A stretch of DNA of 64,000 nucleotides from contig CBDDED010000003.1 in NCBI GenBank assembly GCA_965226825.1, positions 3,186,003 through 3,250,002 on the forward strand, written 5' to 3'. Each line of letters starts with the position of its first letter. The stretch's first letter is position 1. The stretch comes from Io17-Chloro-G2 sp965226825. GTDB lineage: Bacteria; Chloroflexota; Dehalococcoidia; Lucifugimonadales; UBA3495. Below, piece by piece: positions 44,675-52,965 of this stretch. A program made the position numbers and the translations under genes. A model generated the notes under the pieces. That model did no database searches. It saw nothing but the letters and a program-made list of their open reading frames with translations, and had not been told where the DNA came from.

Positions 44675-45622
44675 CTAGGGAATCAAGGGCATAACCTGCC
44701 GGGAGAACTTCTCCATGTTGTCCTGGAGGACCGCCGCCTCGTCCCCGGCGAACCCAATGATGAAGTTCTTGACGCCCAGGTCCTGGTACTGGCGCAGGTC
44801 GGAAGCGATTTGCTCAGGGCGGCCGGTCATCATCCGCCGGGCCTGGGTGGGCGAGTCGTCGAAGGCCACGCTGGTGCTGAAGGTGACGTCCACCGCATCC
44901 TCGGGGCGTCCCGCCCGGACGGTCAGCGTGCGCAGCCTCGCAATCTTCGCGGCCATCTCTTCGGGCTCCAGAATTGCCGGTGGACGTAGCCCGATGGGCA
45001 TCCATCCGTCGGCCAGTTGGGCCGCCCGGCGAATCGCGGGCCCGGTGTGGCCTCCGATCCAAATGGGTATGTGGGGCTTTTGCACCGGCTTGGGCTCGAA
45101 TCCGGCGCCCGAAATCTGGAAATGCTCGCCCTGGAACTCTGGGAATTCCTTGGTCCACAGTTCCTTGTAAAGCTGCAGGTACTCGTCGGTGACGGCCCCC
45201 CGCTTGGCATAGGTGTCTAGCCCGAGAGCCTGGAATTCCTCCTCCATCCAACCCACGCCGGCCCCCAGGATTACCCTGCCCCCGGACAGAACGTCCAGGG
45301 TGGAAAGCTGTTTGGCGGTGGTGACCGGGTTGCGGTAGGGGATGATCAAAACGTGGGTCCCCAATCGGACCCGCTGCGTGCAGCCAGCCAGGAAATTCAG
45401 TGTCGCAATTGGCTCATAGTAGGGTTGATCGGGAGTAAAGGTGGCCACGCCATTTTCGGCGTAGGGATAGAATGATGCCACCTGGCGGGGCAGAACGATG
45501 TGGTCGCTCACCCAGATGGAGTCGTAAGCCAGGGCCTCGGCCCGCTGGGCCAGAGACCGTAAAGAATCGGGGCTGGACATGGCACCCCGGGACGGCATGG
45601 AGCATCCGAAAGTTACGGGCAT
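44675..45622 (-). CDS. LLM-class F420-dependent oxidoreductase
   Basis: 315 residues. Luciferase-like barrel with AQRAEALAYDSIWVSDHIVLP, RVRLGTHVLIIPYRNPVTTAKQLSTLDVLSGGRVILGAGVGW and EEFQALGL, then PIWIGGHTGPAIRRAAQLADGW. This matches the F420-binding subset of the family (TIGR03619-like). F420 use is an inference from subfamily. It is convergent with the ICL-family gene. The start is ATG at 45622, with AGGAGG 10 bases before it on the minus strand. Confidence 0.9.
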   Translation of the reverse strand: MPVTFGCSMPSRGAMSSPDSLRSLAQRAEALAYDSIWVSDHIVLPRQVASFYPYAENGVATFTPDQPYYEPIATLNFLAGCTQRVRLGTHVLIIPYRNPVTTAKQLSTLDVLSGGRVILGAGVGWMEEEFQALGLDTYAKRGAVTDEYLQLYKELWTKEFPEFQGEHFQISGAGFEPKPVQKPHIPIWIGGHTGPAIRRAAQLADGWMPIGLRPPAILEPEEMAAKIARLRTLTVRAGRPEDAVDVTFSTSVAFDDSPTQARRMMTGRPEQIASDLRQYQDLGVKNFIIGFAGDEAAVLQDNMEKFSRQVMPLIP

Positions 45623-45765
45623 TACGAGCCTCCTCTAGGTAATCGTGTATATAGGTAATCTTGTACCTAGTCTTACTCCGAGAAATCGACAGGTGCAAGT
45701 ACGCCTTGATCGGCTCACCCCTCCGGGCGCGTCGCCAAACAAATTTCGCAACAGGGTTGACGCCA

Positions 45766-46209
45766 TCAGGCGGCCAACCATGAAAACGGGTATACCGGAA
45801 CGTTCCGCAGTGCCCAGAATAGTATGATGCCGCCCAGCAGCAGCCAAATCCAGGTCGGCTGGACGAAAACAGTTGGTAGTCGCCGGCCCGTAACGTTCAG
45901 CGCCAGCGTTGAGAGAAAGGTGTACGCTAGGAATGGCAGGGCCAAAACCATCAAAATGTTCAGCTCCAGCGCCGTAATGAGGTGTCTGTTGAGCAGTTGA
46001 TGCAACCCCCTCAAGGTGCCGCAGCCGGGGCATTGCAACCCGGTCAATGCCAGGAACGGGCAAGGGGGAAACAACCCCGAATCCGCCGGATCCCGGACAA
46101 CCAGGGCCACCACGCAAGGAGACAGCGCCAGGGCCAGCATCGCCGGCTTCCAATGTTTGTGTAGCCACCCTGGCAAAACCCATTGGGATGCCCCGGCGAT
46201 TTCCTTCAT
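45766..46209 (-). CDS. DUF2752 membrane protein
   Basis: 147 residues from the ATG at 46209, which overlaps the stop of the preceding gene as ATGA, so translation is probably coupled. The family motif CPFLALTGLQCPGCGTLRGLHQLLNRHLITALELNIL sits at about 70-110. It is flanked by hydrophobic helices before (PAMLALALSPCVVALVV) and after it. DUF2752 proteins are small membrane proteins of unknown function, with conserved cysteines that may bind metal. Confidence 0.88.
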   Translation of the reverse strand: MKEIAGASQWVLPGWLHKHWKPAMLALALSPCVVALVVRDPADSGLFPPCPFLALTGLQCPGCGTLRGLHQLLNRHLITALELNILMVLALPFLAYTFLSTLALNVTGRRLPTVFVQPTWIWLLLGGIILFWALRNVPVYPFSWLAA

Positions 46210-46664
46210 CCGCCGGCCAAGCCTGCTGCAGCCAGGCCAACGCAGAGCACGCCAATCCACAGGACAATTACGGCCAGACCTATCCCGAAGCTAATCCAGC
46301 ATAACAACTTGGCGGTGTTGGATGTGCGGACTGCGCCGACATAATCCCCCGAGGCAAGTTTGCCATTCACCTGCGCTGCAAAAACAATGGCGACAATCCC
46401 CAAAGGAAGGCAGCAAAAGATAGTGACCAGAATCGCTTGCGCCAGGTAGTTGTTAACGTAAGGTTGGACCGGATCGTATGTGAAGGGTGCGCCAGCCTGG
46501 TGTTGACTTCCAGTGGTGGTTTCGGCTGCATCGGCAGGTCTGTCCTGACCTTGACCAATCGCCCGGCCGCACCTTGAACAGAAGCTCGCTCCAGCCTGGA
46601 CAGGCTCCCCACAATCCATGCAGAACCTTGTACTTGGGTCGGAGGGTTGCTGCTCGGTTGACAA
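46206..46664 (-). CDS. CD225/dispanin-family protein with N-terminal zinc ribbon
   Basis: 152 residues from a TTG start at 46664 (GGAG 7 bases upstream). A zinc ribbon (CMDCGEPVQAGASFCSRCG) is followed by a linker and the CD225 domain (NNYLAQAILVTIFCCLPLGIVAIVFAAQVNGKLASGDYVGA), then a second helix (LCWISFGIGLAVIVLWIGVL). This fusion is common in bacteria. Related eukaryotic proteins alter membrane curvature, but bacterial roles are unknown. It is the first gene of a two-gene unit with the DUF2752 gene. Confidence 0.88.
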   Translation of the reverse strand: MSTEQQPSDPSTRFCMDCGEPVQAGASFCSRCGRAIGQGQDRPADAAETTTGSQHQAGAPFTYDPVQPYVNNYLAQAILVTIFCCLPLGIVAIVFAAQVNGKLASGDYVGAVRTSNTAKLLCWISFGIGLAVIVLWIGVLCVGLAAAGLAGG

Positions 46665-46956
46665 ATCTGTTCTCCAAGAATGGTGTGCCGGTGGCGCGCT
46701 CTGCCGGATTCAGGACCTTTTCGGAGCGCAGAATCTCGGGCCCATAGGTAAGCGATGGGGTCTGGTTCCCAGCTCAAGCGAACAACTTAGGGGCGCGGGC
46801 AATTGTAGGCAAGGGCCAACAACAGTGTCAAACCAGGCGTGGACCCCGCCAAACCACCCCTCAACGAAAAGTTTTGCGCAGCTTTTGCAAAAGCGGGTAA
46901 CCCACCCCCCAGTCCCTCCCGTCGCAACAGGAACCCGGACCTCCACCAACCCCCCG

Positions 46957-48663
46957 TCATCCTCGCCGCAGCGGGGTCATGTGGGCAGTAGGCTGAACTG
47001 AAACTGGCTCTCCTTTGAGAGCCAGTTCGCGTTTGGTTGCTTTTGGGTTGCGCCCATCTCTGGGCATCGGGATGCGGTAGTGGATCGTGGCTTTTCCTGG
47101 GCTTATCACGACGGTCTTTATGAACTTTTTGAGAAGCTCCTTCTGTTCTTTCGGATGGGAGTGCTTTATCAGCGCGCTTATGTCCTTGGCGAAGTCGATC
47201 ACCATCTGCGGGTTGGCCACGATGGCAGCTTCCCGGTTGATCTCGTTGCCTGCCCTGGTCTTATTCTCCAAGAGTTCGACTTTTTGATTTCGCAGGGGTT
47301 CCATCCTCTTCGTGAAGTTCTCCACCGTGTATGCTCCGGCTTCGTAGGCCGTCATGACCCGTTCCTGCTTCTTTTCCAGGGCCTCTAATTCCTTGCTGAT
47401 GAGCTCCAGTTTGGAAATTTGTTCCTTGTAGGGAATTTTCAGTTCTCTGGATATGATATCGGTGAGGGTTTTCATGTTCGTGGGTGAAAGGATGTCTTCC
47501 GTGACCGCCTTTAGGAACACCGGCTCGAATTTCTTGCTGGCGATGTTGGGGCAGGGGCACGCCGAATGGCCGCCGTGCCTGCGGGTCTCGCAGACGTAGT
47601 CGCAAGAATGGTCTCCTCTTGGGCGGGCCTGAAGAGTTTTCCCACATTTCCAGCACTCCATGGCTTCGCTCAGCATGCGGTCGCTTCCAGCCGCACGCGG
47701 ATGCGAGTTGGATTTCGCCCGTCCGGCCCGGCTCTGCTGGGCCAGTAGGTACTCCTCTGGGGTTACGATCCCCTCGTGATGGTCGGGTATTATGAGGGGT
47801 TCTTCACCTTTCTTCGAGCTGATGCCCCACTCCCCGTATCCGGCATAGGTCAACTTGACGAGGATGGTGTCGATGGTAGATGGGGGCCACCAATCCTTGC
47901 CATTTGGGCTGGGTATGCTGTCCTTGTGCAGTCCTTCCCGGATGTCGTCGGTAGTTCTCCCCGCTGTGGCCTCCAGGAAGAGCCTCCTGATCACCTCGGC
48001 TTTTGGCGGGTCCAGGACTATCTTGTTGTGTGCAGGTCCGTCGCTTTCCTTGACCTTCTCCAGTTTGTAGCCGTAGCAGGTGAAGGCTCTTGGGTAGAAT
48101 CCCCGATGCATGATTCTGTGCTGTCCTCGTCGGACCTCCTGACTGAGGTTGCTGGAATAGTAGGCATCGAGTGCTTGGATGAAGCCCCTTAACATCTCGC
48201 CTGCCGGTGAGTCGTCTATCGGTTCTGTGACGGAGATCACCTTGATGCCGCGCTTCTCGAGCATGTGCTCGTAGGTCACGCTGTCATATTTGTTTCTGGC
48301 AAACCGGGAGAGTTTCCACACTAGGATGGTGTGGAACTCGGTATCAGGGTTGGTGGCATCTGCTATCAGACTCTGGAATCCGGGTCGGGAGCTGATGGTC
48401 CCGGTGAACGCCTCGTCCCTGTAAATTGCCACGACGATCATGTTGTTGGCCCTCGCGTACCGGAGGCATTCTTCGATCTGGGCTTCGATCGAGTTTTTTA
48501 TATCCTGGACGTTGCTTGAGACCCGGACGTAGATTACCACCGGGATCGGGTCCCCTTCTTTCGTCTTGGCGCCTTGGGCCCGCCGCATGCTCTCAGGCAT
48601 GGGTCCTGGGACCGGTTCCGTGGCCTTCGGTGTAGCGGCCGAGAACCAGTTTGGGTTCATCAT
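46957..48663 (-). CDS. Large serine recombinase
   Basis: 568 residues from the ATG at 48663 (AGGAG 8 bases upstream); the frame stays open upstream only because it runs across the zinc-ribbon gene. The catalytic domain has the nucleophile in VIYVRVSSNVQD and the arginines of KLSRFARNKYDS. It is followed by a recombinase domain (HRGFYPRAFTCYGYKLEKV...TYAGYGEWG), a zinc ribbon (CWKCGKTLQ ... CDYVCETRRHGGHSACPCPN) and a coiled coil (LELISKELEALEKKQERVMT). This is the integrase type of phages and integrative elements. The 3' end of the coding region contains a perfect 11-bp hairpin (47002-47027). Confidence 0.93.
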   Translation of the reverse strand: MMNPNWFSAATPKATEPVPGPMPESMRRAQGAKTKEGDPIPVVIYVRVSSNVQDIKNSIEAQIEECLRYARANNMIVVAIYRDEAFTGTISSRPGFQSLIADATNPDTEFHTILVWKLSRFARNKYDSVTYEHMLEKRGIKVISVTEPIDDSPAGEMLRGFIQALDAYYSSNLSQEVRRGQHRIMHRGFYPRAFTCYGYKLEKVKESDGPAHNKIVLDPPKAEVIRRLFLEATAGRTTDDIREGLHKDSIPSPNGKDWWPPSTIDTILVKLTYAGYGEWGISSKKGEEPLIIPDHHEGIVTPEEYLLAQQSRAGRAKSNSHPRAAGSDRMLSEAMECWKCGKTLQARPRGDHSCDYVCETRRHGGHSACPCPNIASKKFEPVFLKAVTEDILSPTNMKTLTDIISRELKIPYKEQISKLELISKELEALEKKQERVMTAYEAGAYTVENFTKRMEPLRNQKVELLENKTRAGNEINREAAIVANPQMVIDFAKDISALIKHSHPKEQKELLKKFIKTVVISPGKATIHYRIPMPRDGRNPKATKRELALKGEPVSVQPTAHMTPLRRG

Positions 48664-48706
48664 GGCCCTTCTCCTCTTTGGCGTCCTAGTTGGCGTGGAA
48701 TGAGCT

Positions 48707-48922
48707 CTACTCCGGGATGGTGGCGCCTTTATCCTGGCGGATCCACCTGTTTGCCCACCGTTCCTGGTCCAGTTTGTTCTTGCGGGGCTTATTCCAGTAG
48801 GGACTCTTGCATTTGGCGCAGACCCTGGGGTCGGTCTTGTCCCGGAGGCCGGTCCCGTTCCGGGATGCCCATCGGTAGCCGCAGCGATCGCAGATATAGC
48901 CTTCAATGTTGGTGTAGGGCAT
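48707..48922 (-). CDS. Small zinc-ribbon protein, recombinase partner
   Basis: 71 residues from the ATG at 48922, 7 bases after GGAGG. Two cysteine pairs (CDRCGYRW and CAKCKSPYWNKPRK) form a zinc ribbon of the transcription-factor or primase type, and the C-terminal half is basic. It ends 43 bp before the large recombinase start and shares the promoter at 48955-48983. A role in controlling or assisting recombination is inferred from position only. Confidence 0.7.
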   Translation of the reverse strand: MPYTNIEGYICDRCGYRWASRNGTGLRDKTDPRVCAKCKSPYWNKPRKNKLDQERWANRWIRQDKGATIPE

Positions 48923-48954
48923 CGACACACCTCCCTGTCGATATCGGTATATAT

Positions 48955-48983
48955 ATATTACTATTAGGTAATGCTTTTTGCAA
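48955..48983 (-). promoter_or_regulatory. Promoter of the zinc-ribbon/recombinase operon
   Basis: On the minus strand TTGCAA (48983-48978), a 17-bp spacer and TAATAT (48960-48955) lie 32 bp upstream of the zinc-ribbon start codon, in a very AT-rich patch. Confidence 0.6.
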
Positions 48984-49086
48984 GGTTATCTCCGAGGTTT
49001 ACCTTCGCGGAAAAAATACATGACTTCCTATTAATATAACGACACTCTCCCGCATCATAGTTTTTCTTCTCGATGACGAAAATACG

Positions 49087-49116
49087 TTGCAAATTTATAT
49101 GCGACGGGACTATACT
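49087..49116 (+). promoter_or_regulatory. Possible promoter toward the 70-residue gene
   Basis: TTGCAA (49087-49092) and TATACT (49111-49116) with an 18-bp spacer on the plus strand. The transcript would meet the hairpin at 49149-49178 after about 30 bases before reaching the small gene at 49314. Confidence 0.4.
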
Positions 49117-49148
49117 TTATACCAGCTGGCTACTGCTCGCATAAGAAA

Positions 49149-49178
49149 AGGCCGCCGGAATGAGCGTTCCGACGGCCT
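49149..49178 (-). terminator. Terminator for the recombinase C-terminal-half gene
   Basis: Stem AGGCCGTCGGAA / TTCCGGCGGCCT (minus-strand sense, one mismatch) followed by TTTCTTAT. It is about 360 bp downstream of the stop at 49542. No other minus-strand gene lies between them. Confidence 0.55.
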
Positions 49179-49313
49179 ACCCAGAGCAGAGCCTAGACAC
49201 CCCACCAGAGAGAGTCTTTTCCTTGCTCATATCGATTTTAATGCCGGACTGCCGCTTTATCAAGGGAAGCCGGTCCGTTTATCGAGCTTGCGGGACTCTG
49301 CCAGGAGTTCCAG

Positions 49314-49526
49314 ATGGCCCGTGTTCCAGATCAAGTTCCTCGCAGCCCTGTCCCTGCAGAAGTTCCTGACCCGCCTGATGACCTGATCGCCCCGGACCCT
49401 CCGGTCGACCCCGCAGATGATTGGGACCCGGACGGTCTCGCAATGGTCGGCCGTTGGTTGACCAGGGCCTATCTCCGAGCTCAGGCCGAGTCGGTTCCGA
49501 ATGTCGAGTCGGTTCCGAATGATTAG
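49314..49526 (+). CDS. Small acidic proline-rich protein, unknown function
   Basis: 70 residues; ATG 6 bases after AGGAG. The composition is unusual: a Pro/Asp/Val-rich first half (PRSPVPAEVPDPPDDLIAPD) and a short helix (GLAMVGRWLTRAYLRAQAES), with a tandem SVPNVESVPND end. No family recognised. It is convergent with the recombinase C-terminal-half gene. The good ribosome site is the main support. Confidence 0.4.
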   Translation: MARVPDQVPRSPVPAEVPDPPDDLIAPDPPVDPADDWDPDGLAMVGRWLTRAYLRAQAESVPNVESVPND

Positions 49527-49541
49527 CCGCTCAGTTCGGGG

Positions 49542-50042
49542 TCACGCCAGCAGGGATTCCGGCAGGTTGATGTTCTGCCTCAGTTTCCCGGACAGTGGAG
49601 TTCCGGCGGGCAGTGGGAGCTTGTACTCGACCTCGGCGACTCCAGGTTCAACCCGGATACGGTTGATGAACCGGGCCAGTACTGCTCCGCCCTCTGGCGC
49701 GGCTTCCGGTGTCAGAAGCCAATCCGGGATGAGTGAGGCGCTTCCGAAGATCGTCTCCGCTGCCCCGGCCTCGTGGCCGGCCTCGGCCAGGGCATCTCTG
49801 ACAGCAGCCTGGAAAGTGCTTCTAGTCGCGCTGGTGATGATCATACTCATCACCTGGCTGAGCAGGCGCCTGTTCAGGTCTTCTGCCCAAAGGGGTGGTG
49901 CCGGGCATTCCGGCTGGTCCGTGCTGCCCGCGCAGGTGTATGCCAGCTTCGGCGGAATATTCATCAGGTGCAGGGGTCCGCCGCACTGGGCACACTGCAG
50001 AAGATCGTCTAGGGGGAAGCGTTTGGTGGCATTGATGGTCAT
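49542..50042 (-). CDS. Serine recombinase zinc-ribbon and C-terminal half, stand-alone
   Basis: 166 residues. It begins MTINATKRFPLDDLLQCAQCGGPLHLMNIPPKLAYTCAG, the zinc-beta-ribbon that normally sits in the middle of a large serine recombinase. The helical part follows (LWAEDLNRRLLSQVMSMIIT). It ends with the characteristic final strand FINRIRVEPGVAEVEYKLPLP, equivalent to FIKTVVISPGKATIHYRIPM in the complete recombinase at 46957-48663. The catalytic domain is absent. It has its own start and an AGAGGAG ribosome site, so it appears to be a real gene. The missing catalytic part is encoded divergently at 50148-50666. Confidence 0.75.
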   Translation of the reverse strand: MTINATKRFPLDDLLQCAQCGGPLHLMNIPPKLAYTCAGSTDQPECPAPPLWAEDLNRRLLSQVMSMIITSATRSTFQAAVRDALAEAGHEAGAAETIFGSASLIPDWLLTPEAAPEGGAVLARFINRIRVEPGVAEVEYKLPLPAGTPLSGKLRQNINLPESLLA

Positions 50043-50147
50043 TCGGGGTTTCTCCTCTATAGCTATTACTTGGTGTGATTTTACGGTATGGGCGGGTTAC
50101 CCGCTTTGTCCGTGGATATACTAATTCTAATTTAGTGAGGTTCAAAT

Positions 50148-50666
50148 ATGGTTGAACATAATTTTGGGGAAGGCCATCGTCGGGCCGCCGGGTTCATTCG
50201 GAATTCCTCAGCCAATCAGGTTGATGCTCAGCTCAGCATCGCTGCCCAGAAGGACCAGATCGAGAAGTTCGCCCGGGCGAATGGGCTCGAGATAGTCGGC
50301 TGGTACGTCGACGGCGGAGACGATGACGCGGAGGACGATGCCAGTGAGGGTTCCGGTTCTCTCCCTGCCCGGGAGGCACTCCTGGCTGATGCCAGGTCTC
50401 CCGAGCGGGGTTTCGACACCGTGCTGGTGTGGAAGTTCTCCCGGCTCAGCCGGGAGATCATGGAATTCCGCATGATTGTGTCGGTGCTCAAGGAGTCCGG
50501 TGTGACGGTGACGTCGGTCACTGAAACTGTTGGTTCCTCGTCCACGGACTCCTTGTTGGGTTCCGTCATCCGGGCGGTTGAGGAGTTTGAGCAAAAGCGG
50601 CACCGTGAGGCCACACGGCGCGGCATCGCTGCTGCTCGGCTCCGGCGCCAGGGCCAGGGTGGCTGA
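50148..50666 (+). CDS. Serine recombinase catalytic domain, stand-alone
   Basis: 172 residues containing only the N-terminal resolvase fold. RAAGFIRNSSANQVDAQLSI carries the nucleophile serine region, followed by QKDQIEKFARANGLEIVGWYVDGG, FDTVLVWKFSRLSREIMEF with the conserved arginines, and the dimerisation helix EEFEQKRHREATRRGIAAARL. There is no recombinase (PF07508-type) or zinc-ribbon part. GAGGT lies 8 bases before the ATG. A 105-bp divergent promoter region separates it from the gene for the missing C-terminal half. A terminator pair follows at 50681-50762. Confidence 0.8.
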   Translation: MVEHNFGEGHRRAAGFIRNSSANQVDAQLSIAAQKDQIEKFARANGLEIVGWYVDGGDDDAEDDASEGSGSLPAREALLADARSPERGFDTVLVWKFSRLSREIMEFRMIVSVLKESGVTVTSVTETVGSSSTDSLLGSVIRAVEEFEQKRHREATRRGIAAARLRRQGQGG

Positions 50667-50680
50667 CCTACATCTGTGAG

Positions 50681-50716
50681 CGTGAGGGCCACTGTTTTTT
50701 GACGGTGGCCCTCACG
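50681..50716 (+). terminator. Terminator hairpin after the stand-alone catalytic gene
   Basis: Perfect 12-bp stem CGTGAGGGCCAC / GTGGCCCTCACG around a T-rich loop, 15 bp after the stop codon, followed by GGTTTCTC. Confidence 0.65.
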
Positions 50717-50732
50717 GGTTTCTCGGGGGATT

Positions 50733-50762
50733 AAAGCGGCGTCACATAGGTGGCGCCGCTTT
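50733..50762 (+). terminator. Second terminator hairpin
   Basis: Stem AAAGCGGCG / CGCCGCTTT followed by TGGTTTTCTTG. It lies directly after the first hairpin, forming a tandem terminator between the recombinase piece and the LRR-gene region. Confidence 0.7.
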
Positions 50763-50992
50763 TGGTTTTCTTGTCTGCTTTCCGGTATGCTCAGTTGGTT
50801 GTATAGACCCTGGCGTAGCCCCACCGGTGGGTGGGTGTGTGTGCTGTCGGCAAGCGGGATCATTCTGACCCTGACCTCGTATGTGGTGGGAATAAATCCG
50901 GAGGTCCTGACAAAAGCCCGAGCCGAATTATTCCCACTTTGAAAAGGGGATAGGTCGTAAAGACTGGTGTTGGATTGGGTGGCTGAAGCTTG

Positions 50993-51028
50993 GGCCCGCC
51001 GCCTTTTCATCGACCAAGGCGGCGGGCC
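50993..51028. repeat. 36-bp GC-rich hairpin, copy 1
   Basis: Perfect 13-bp stem GGCCCGCCGCCTT / AAGGCGGCGGGCC with a 10-base loop (TTCATCGACC), then TGGTTTTATT on the plus strand. The same stem recurs at 54885-54920 with a similar loop. It may act as a bidirectional terminator at the end of the LRR gene (stop 51122 on the minus strand). Confidence 0.65.
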
Positions 51029-51121
51029 TGGTTTTATTGGTCCGGTTTTTGTGGGCTTTGCCCCCCCGCCGGTTACGGTGGTGGCTGCCATCCTCTGGTG
51101 GAACCATGGCGTCGAGCCAGG

Positions 51122-52594
51122 CTATTCCAGAGGAATGATGATTTTCTTGGTTTCAGTGTCTCCAACGTTGAGTTGGCATATCCGGACGTCTCTGTCGTTG
51201 ATCGGATCGTGGTCGGTGGTGCGGTCTATGATTTCTAGTATCTTGCCGTCTACAGCCATGGGTATCCTGTTGCCATCTTTGTCTCGCAGTTTCCAGTCCT
51301 CGATCTGGCAAGCTGTCTCGTAGCTGTTGACCTCCATGCTGTCCGGCAGGTATTCGCGGCTTATTTCCACTCGATGGAGTTTGGGGAGGTTCTTCAGGAA
51401 GTCGGTTGGAAGGGTACGGGGGTTTGAATTTTCATCTGAGTGGAGATATATGCCGATGGACTGAACGTTGTGCAGTTGGTCAAGGAGCCTGCTGGGTATG
51501 TCTCCTTTGAGGTCTGAAATGCTGAGTTTCGTTAACTGCTGCATGTGGTTCAATGCTTCATCTGGTAAGTGTTCGATGTATTCGATGTCCAGAATTGTCA
51601 AGGTGTTCAACCCCATGAAGGTGTCTTTGTTCAGCCTGATTGTGGGCGGACTGCCGCTGTTGATTTCCAGGGAGTTCAGGCTGTGCAGGTCTTGGAATAT
51701 GCCGGGTTCCAAAATGTTGACCTCCTGGTACATGCTTATCGATAACTTGAGTAGATTTGGTAAATCGTCGAAATCTCCGAGCTTGAATGATTGGGCTGAC
51801 GCGCTGAACTTTCTGACTCGGTAGAGTTCAGCGGCGTTGATGACCTGGCATGACCGGATTTGAAGCATCTCTATCAGCTTCTCTTGGATCTCGGGCGTGC
51901 GGCCGCATATCCCTGATTCGGCTATCTCCCTTGGTAAATCTGTGGGTGGCGGTTGTTTAGTCGGGTCCGGTGTCTCGACGGGTCGGGTGGTAGTGGGTTC
52001 ACTTGGTTGCCCTGTGGGCATGACTTCTGTCGGTGGATCCAAGATCTTAGAGCCCAGGTTGTCGAGGGTTTTCTTGCCTTCCTGGGTCTTGCTTTCGATC
52101 TCTGTCAATTGACCTAGGCTCATCCCGTTGACGGACATTTCGTCGACGATGGGATTCGCGTCCAGCACCTCCGGCGTCGGCCTTCCAAGAAAGTCTCGGT
52201 CGTCCGTGGTCATGACCACTTGGAAAGGTGCGTAAATCCGAAGTTCTAGGGGCTTGTCCAGCGAAAATGATAGGTCGCACCGTGTTTCCACTGTGGATTC
52301 GAATTCCTTGCTGACCCCACACCTGTATGGGATTACCCGTTCCGCGATGGACTCCGCGACTTCGGCTATGACCTCTGCTGTTAGGGGGCTGTCTGGGAAT
52401 GCAGTGTGTACAACTGCTTCGGCAACTGCGTCGTAGTGGTCCTCAATGTACGATTCGGCAGCTTCCTCTGGGGAGGGTGGGATAGTCAATGCATATACGA
52501 GCACTACGATGGCTATCACAGCGACACATGCTCCGGCGATTCCTGCGAGCGCCCGGATCTTTGAGGTTGGTTTGGTGCTTCTGTCGTCGTTCAT
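51122..52594 (-). CDS. Membrane-anchored leucine-rich-repeat protein
   Basis: 490 residues. An N-terminal signal anchor (ALAGIAGACVAVIAIVVLVYAL, about 15-36) is followed by an uncharacterised domain (40-160), a Pro/Thr-rich linker (about 185-225) and an LRR-type region (about 255-430). The LRR region has repeats such as LPNLLKLSISM, LHSLNSLEIN, LNTLTILDIEYIEHLPDEAL, MQQLTKLSISDL and LPKLHRVEIS. The LRR part should face outward and bind protein. The gene start is only 30 bp from the left arm of a long inverted repeat (52624-52715), so its control region lies in that repeat or in the segment beyond it. Confidence 0.7.
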   Translation of the reverse strand: MNDDRSTKPTSKIRALAGIAGACVAVIAIVVLVYALTIPPSPEEAAESYIEDHYDAVAEAVVHTAFPDSPLTAEVIAEVAESIAERVIPYRCGVSKEFESTVETRCDLSFSLDKPLELRIYAPFQVVMTTDDRDFLGRPTPEVLDANPIVDEMSVNGMSLGQLTEIESKTQEGKKTLDNLGSKILDPPTEVMPTGQPSEPTTTRPVETPDPTKQPPPTDLPREIAESGICGRTPEIQEKLIEMLQIRSCQVINAAELYRVRKFSASAQSFKLGDFDDLPNLLKLSISMYQEVNILEPGIFQDLHSLNSLEINSGSPPTIRLNKDTFMGLNTLTILDIEYIEHLPDEALNHMQQLTKLSISDLKGDIPSRLLDQLHNVQSIGIYLHSDENSNPRTLPTDFLKNLPKLHRVEISREYLPDSMEVNSYETACQIEDWKLRDKDGNRIPMAVDGKILEIIDRTTDHDPINDRDVRICQLNVGDTETKKIIIPLE

Positions 52595-52623
52595 TGGGAC
52601 CTATTTCCTTTATCTGGGCTGTC

Positions 52624-52715
52624 TCCCATTATTTAGGGATTGTGGCGGGGTTTTACCCCCCCCAGTTCACTTCTGTGCAAAATCGGATTTCCATGCCGGG
52701 TGAATTTTGCACACT
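52624..52715. repeat. Left arm of the ~90-bp inverted repeat
   Basis: The inner 43 bp (52673-52715, starting CTGTGCAAAATCGGATTTCC and ending TTTTGCACACT) occur exactly, inverted, at 54055-54097. The outer 49 bp match with some changes (CCCATTATTT, GGGATTGTG and GGGTTTTACCC are shared). The 43-bp core is itself a dyad: TGTGCAAAAT ... ATTTTGCACA around an asymmetric centre. Confidence 0.85.
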
Positions 52716-52965
52716 TCCTCTCAGCGGACAGAAGTGCATAAATCGCTTTCATATGCTGCAAACCCCAAAAAATGGGATTGAGGTTAAATCTTACCCCTAG
52801 AAATTTAGCCGGAAAGTGGTCAGAGCCGGGTTAGCGGCTACATGGCGACGTGGTCTACGCCACATCGAGGGGATGATCGTAGCCCATTTCGAGGCCGGTC
52901 TCCATGGCCCGGGTGACGGTCAGAGGCTCGTTTTTCGGGGCAGTGGGTTCAGCCTTACAGGTCAC

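Noticed and set aside
48664..48930. N-terminal extension of the large serine recombinase
   Set aside because: The open frame exists only because it overlaps the zinc-ribbon gene in another phase. The ATG at 48663 has a good ribosome site and gives the normal family N-terminus.
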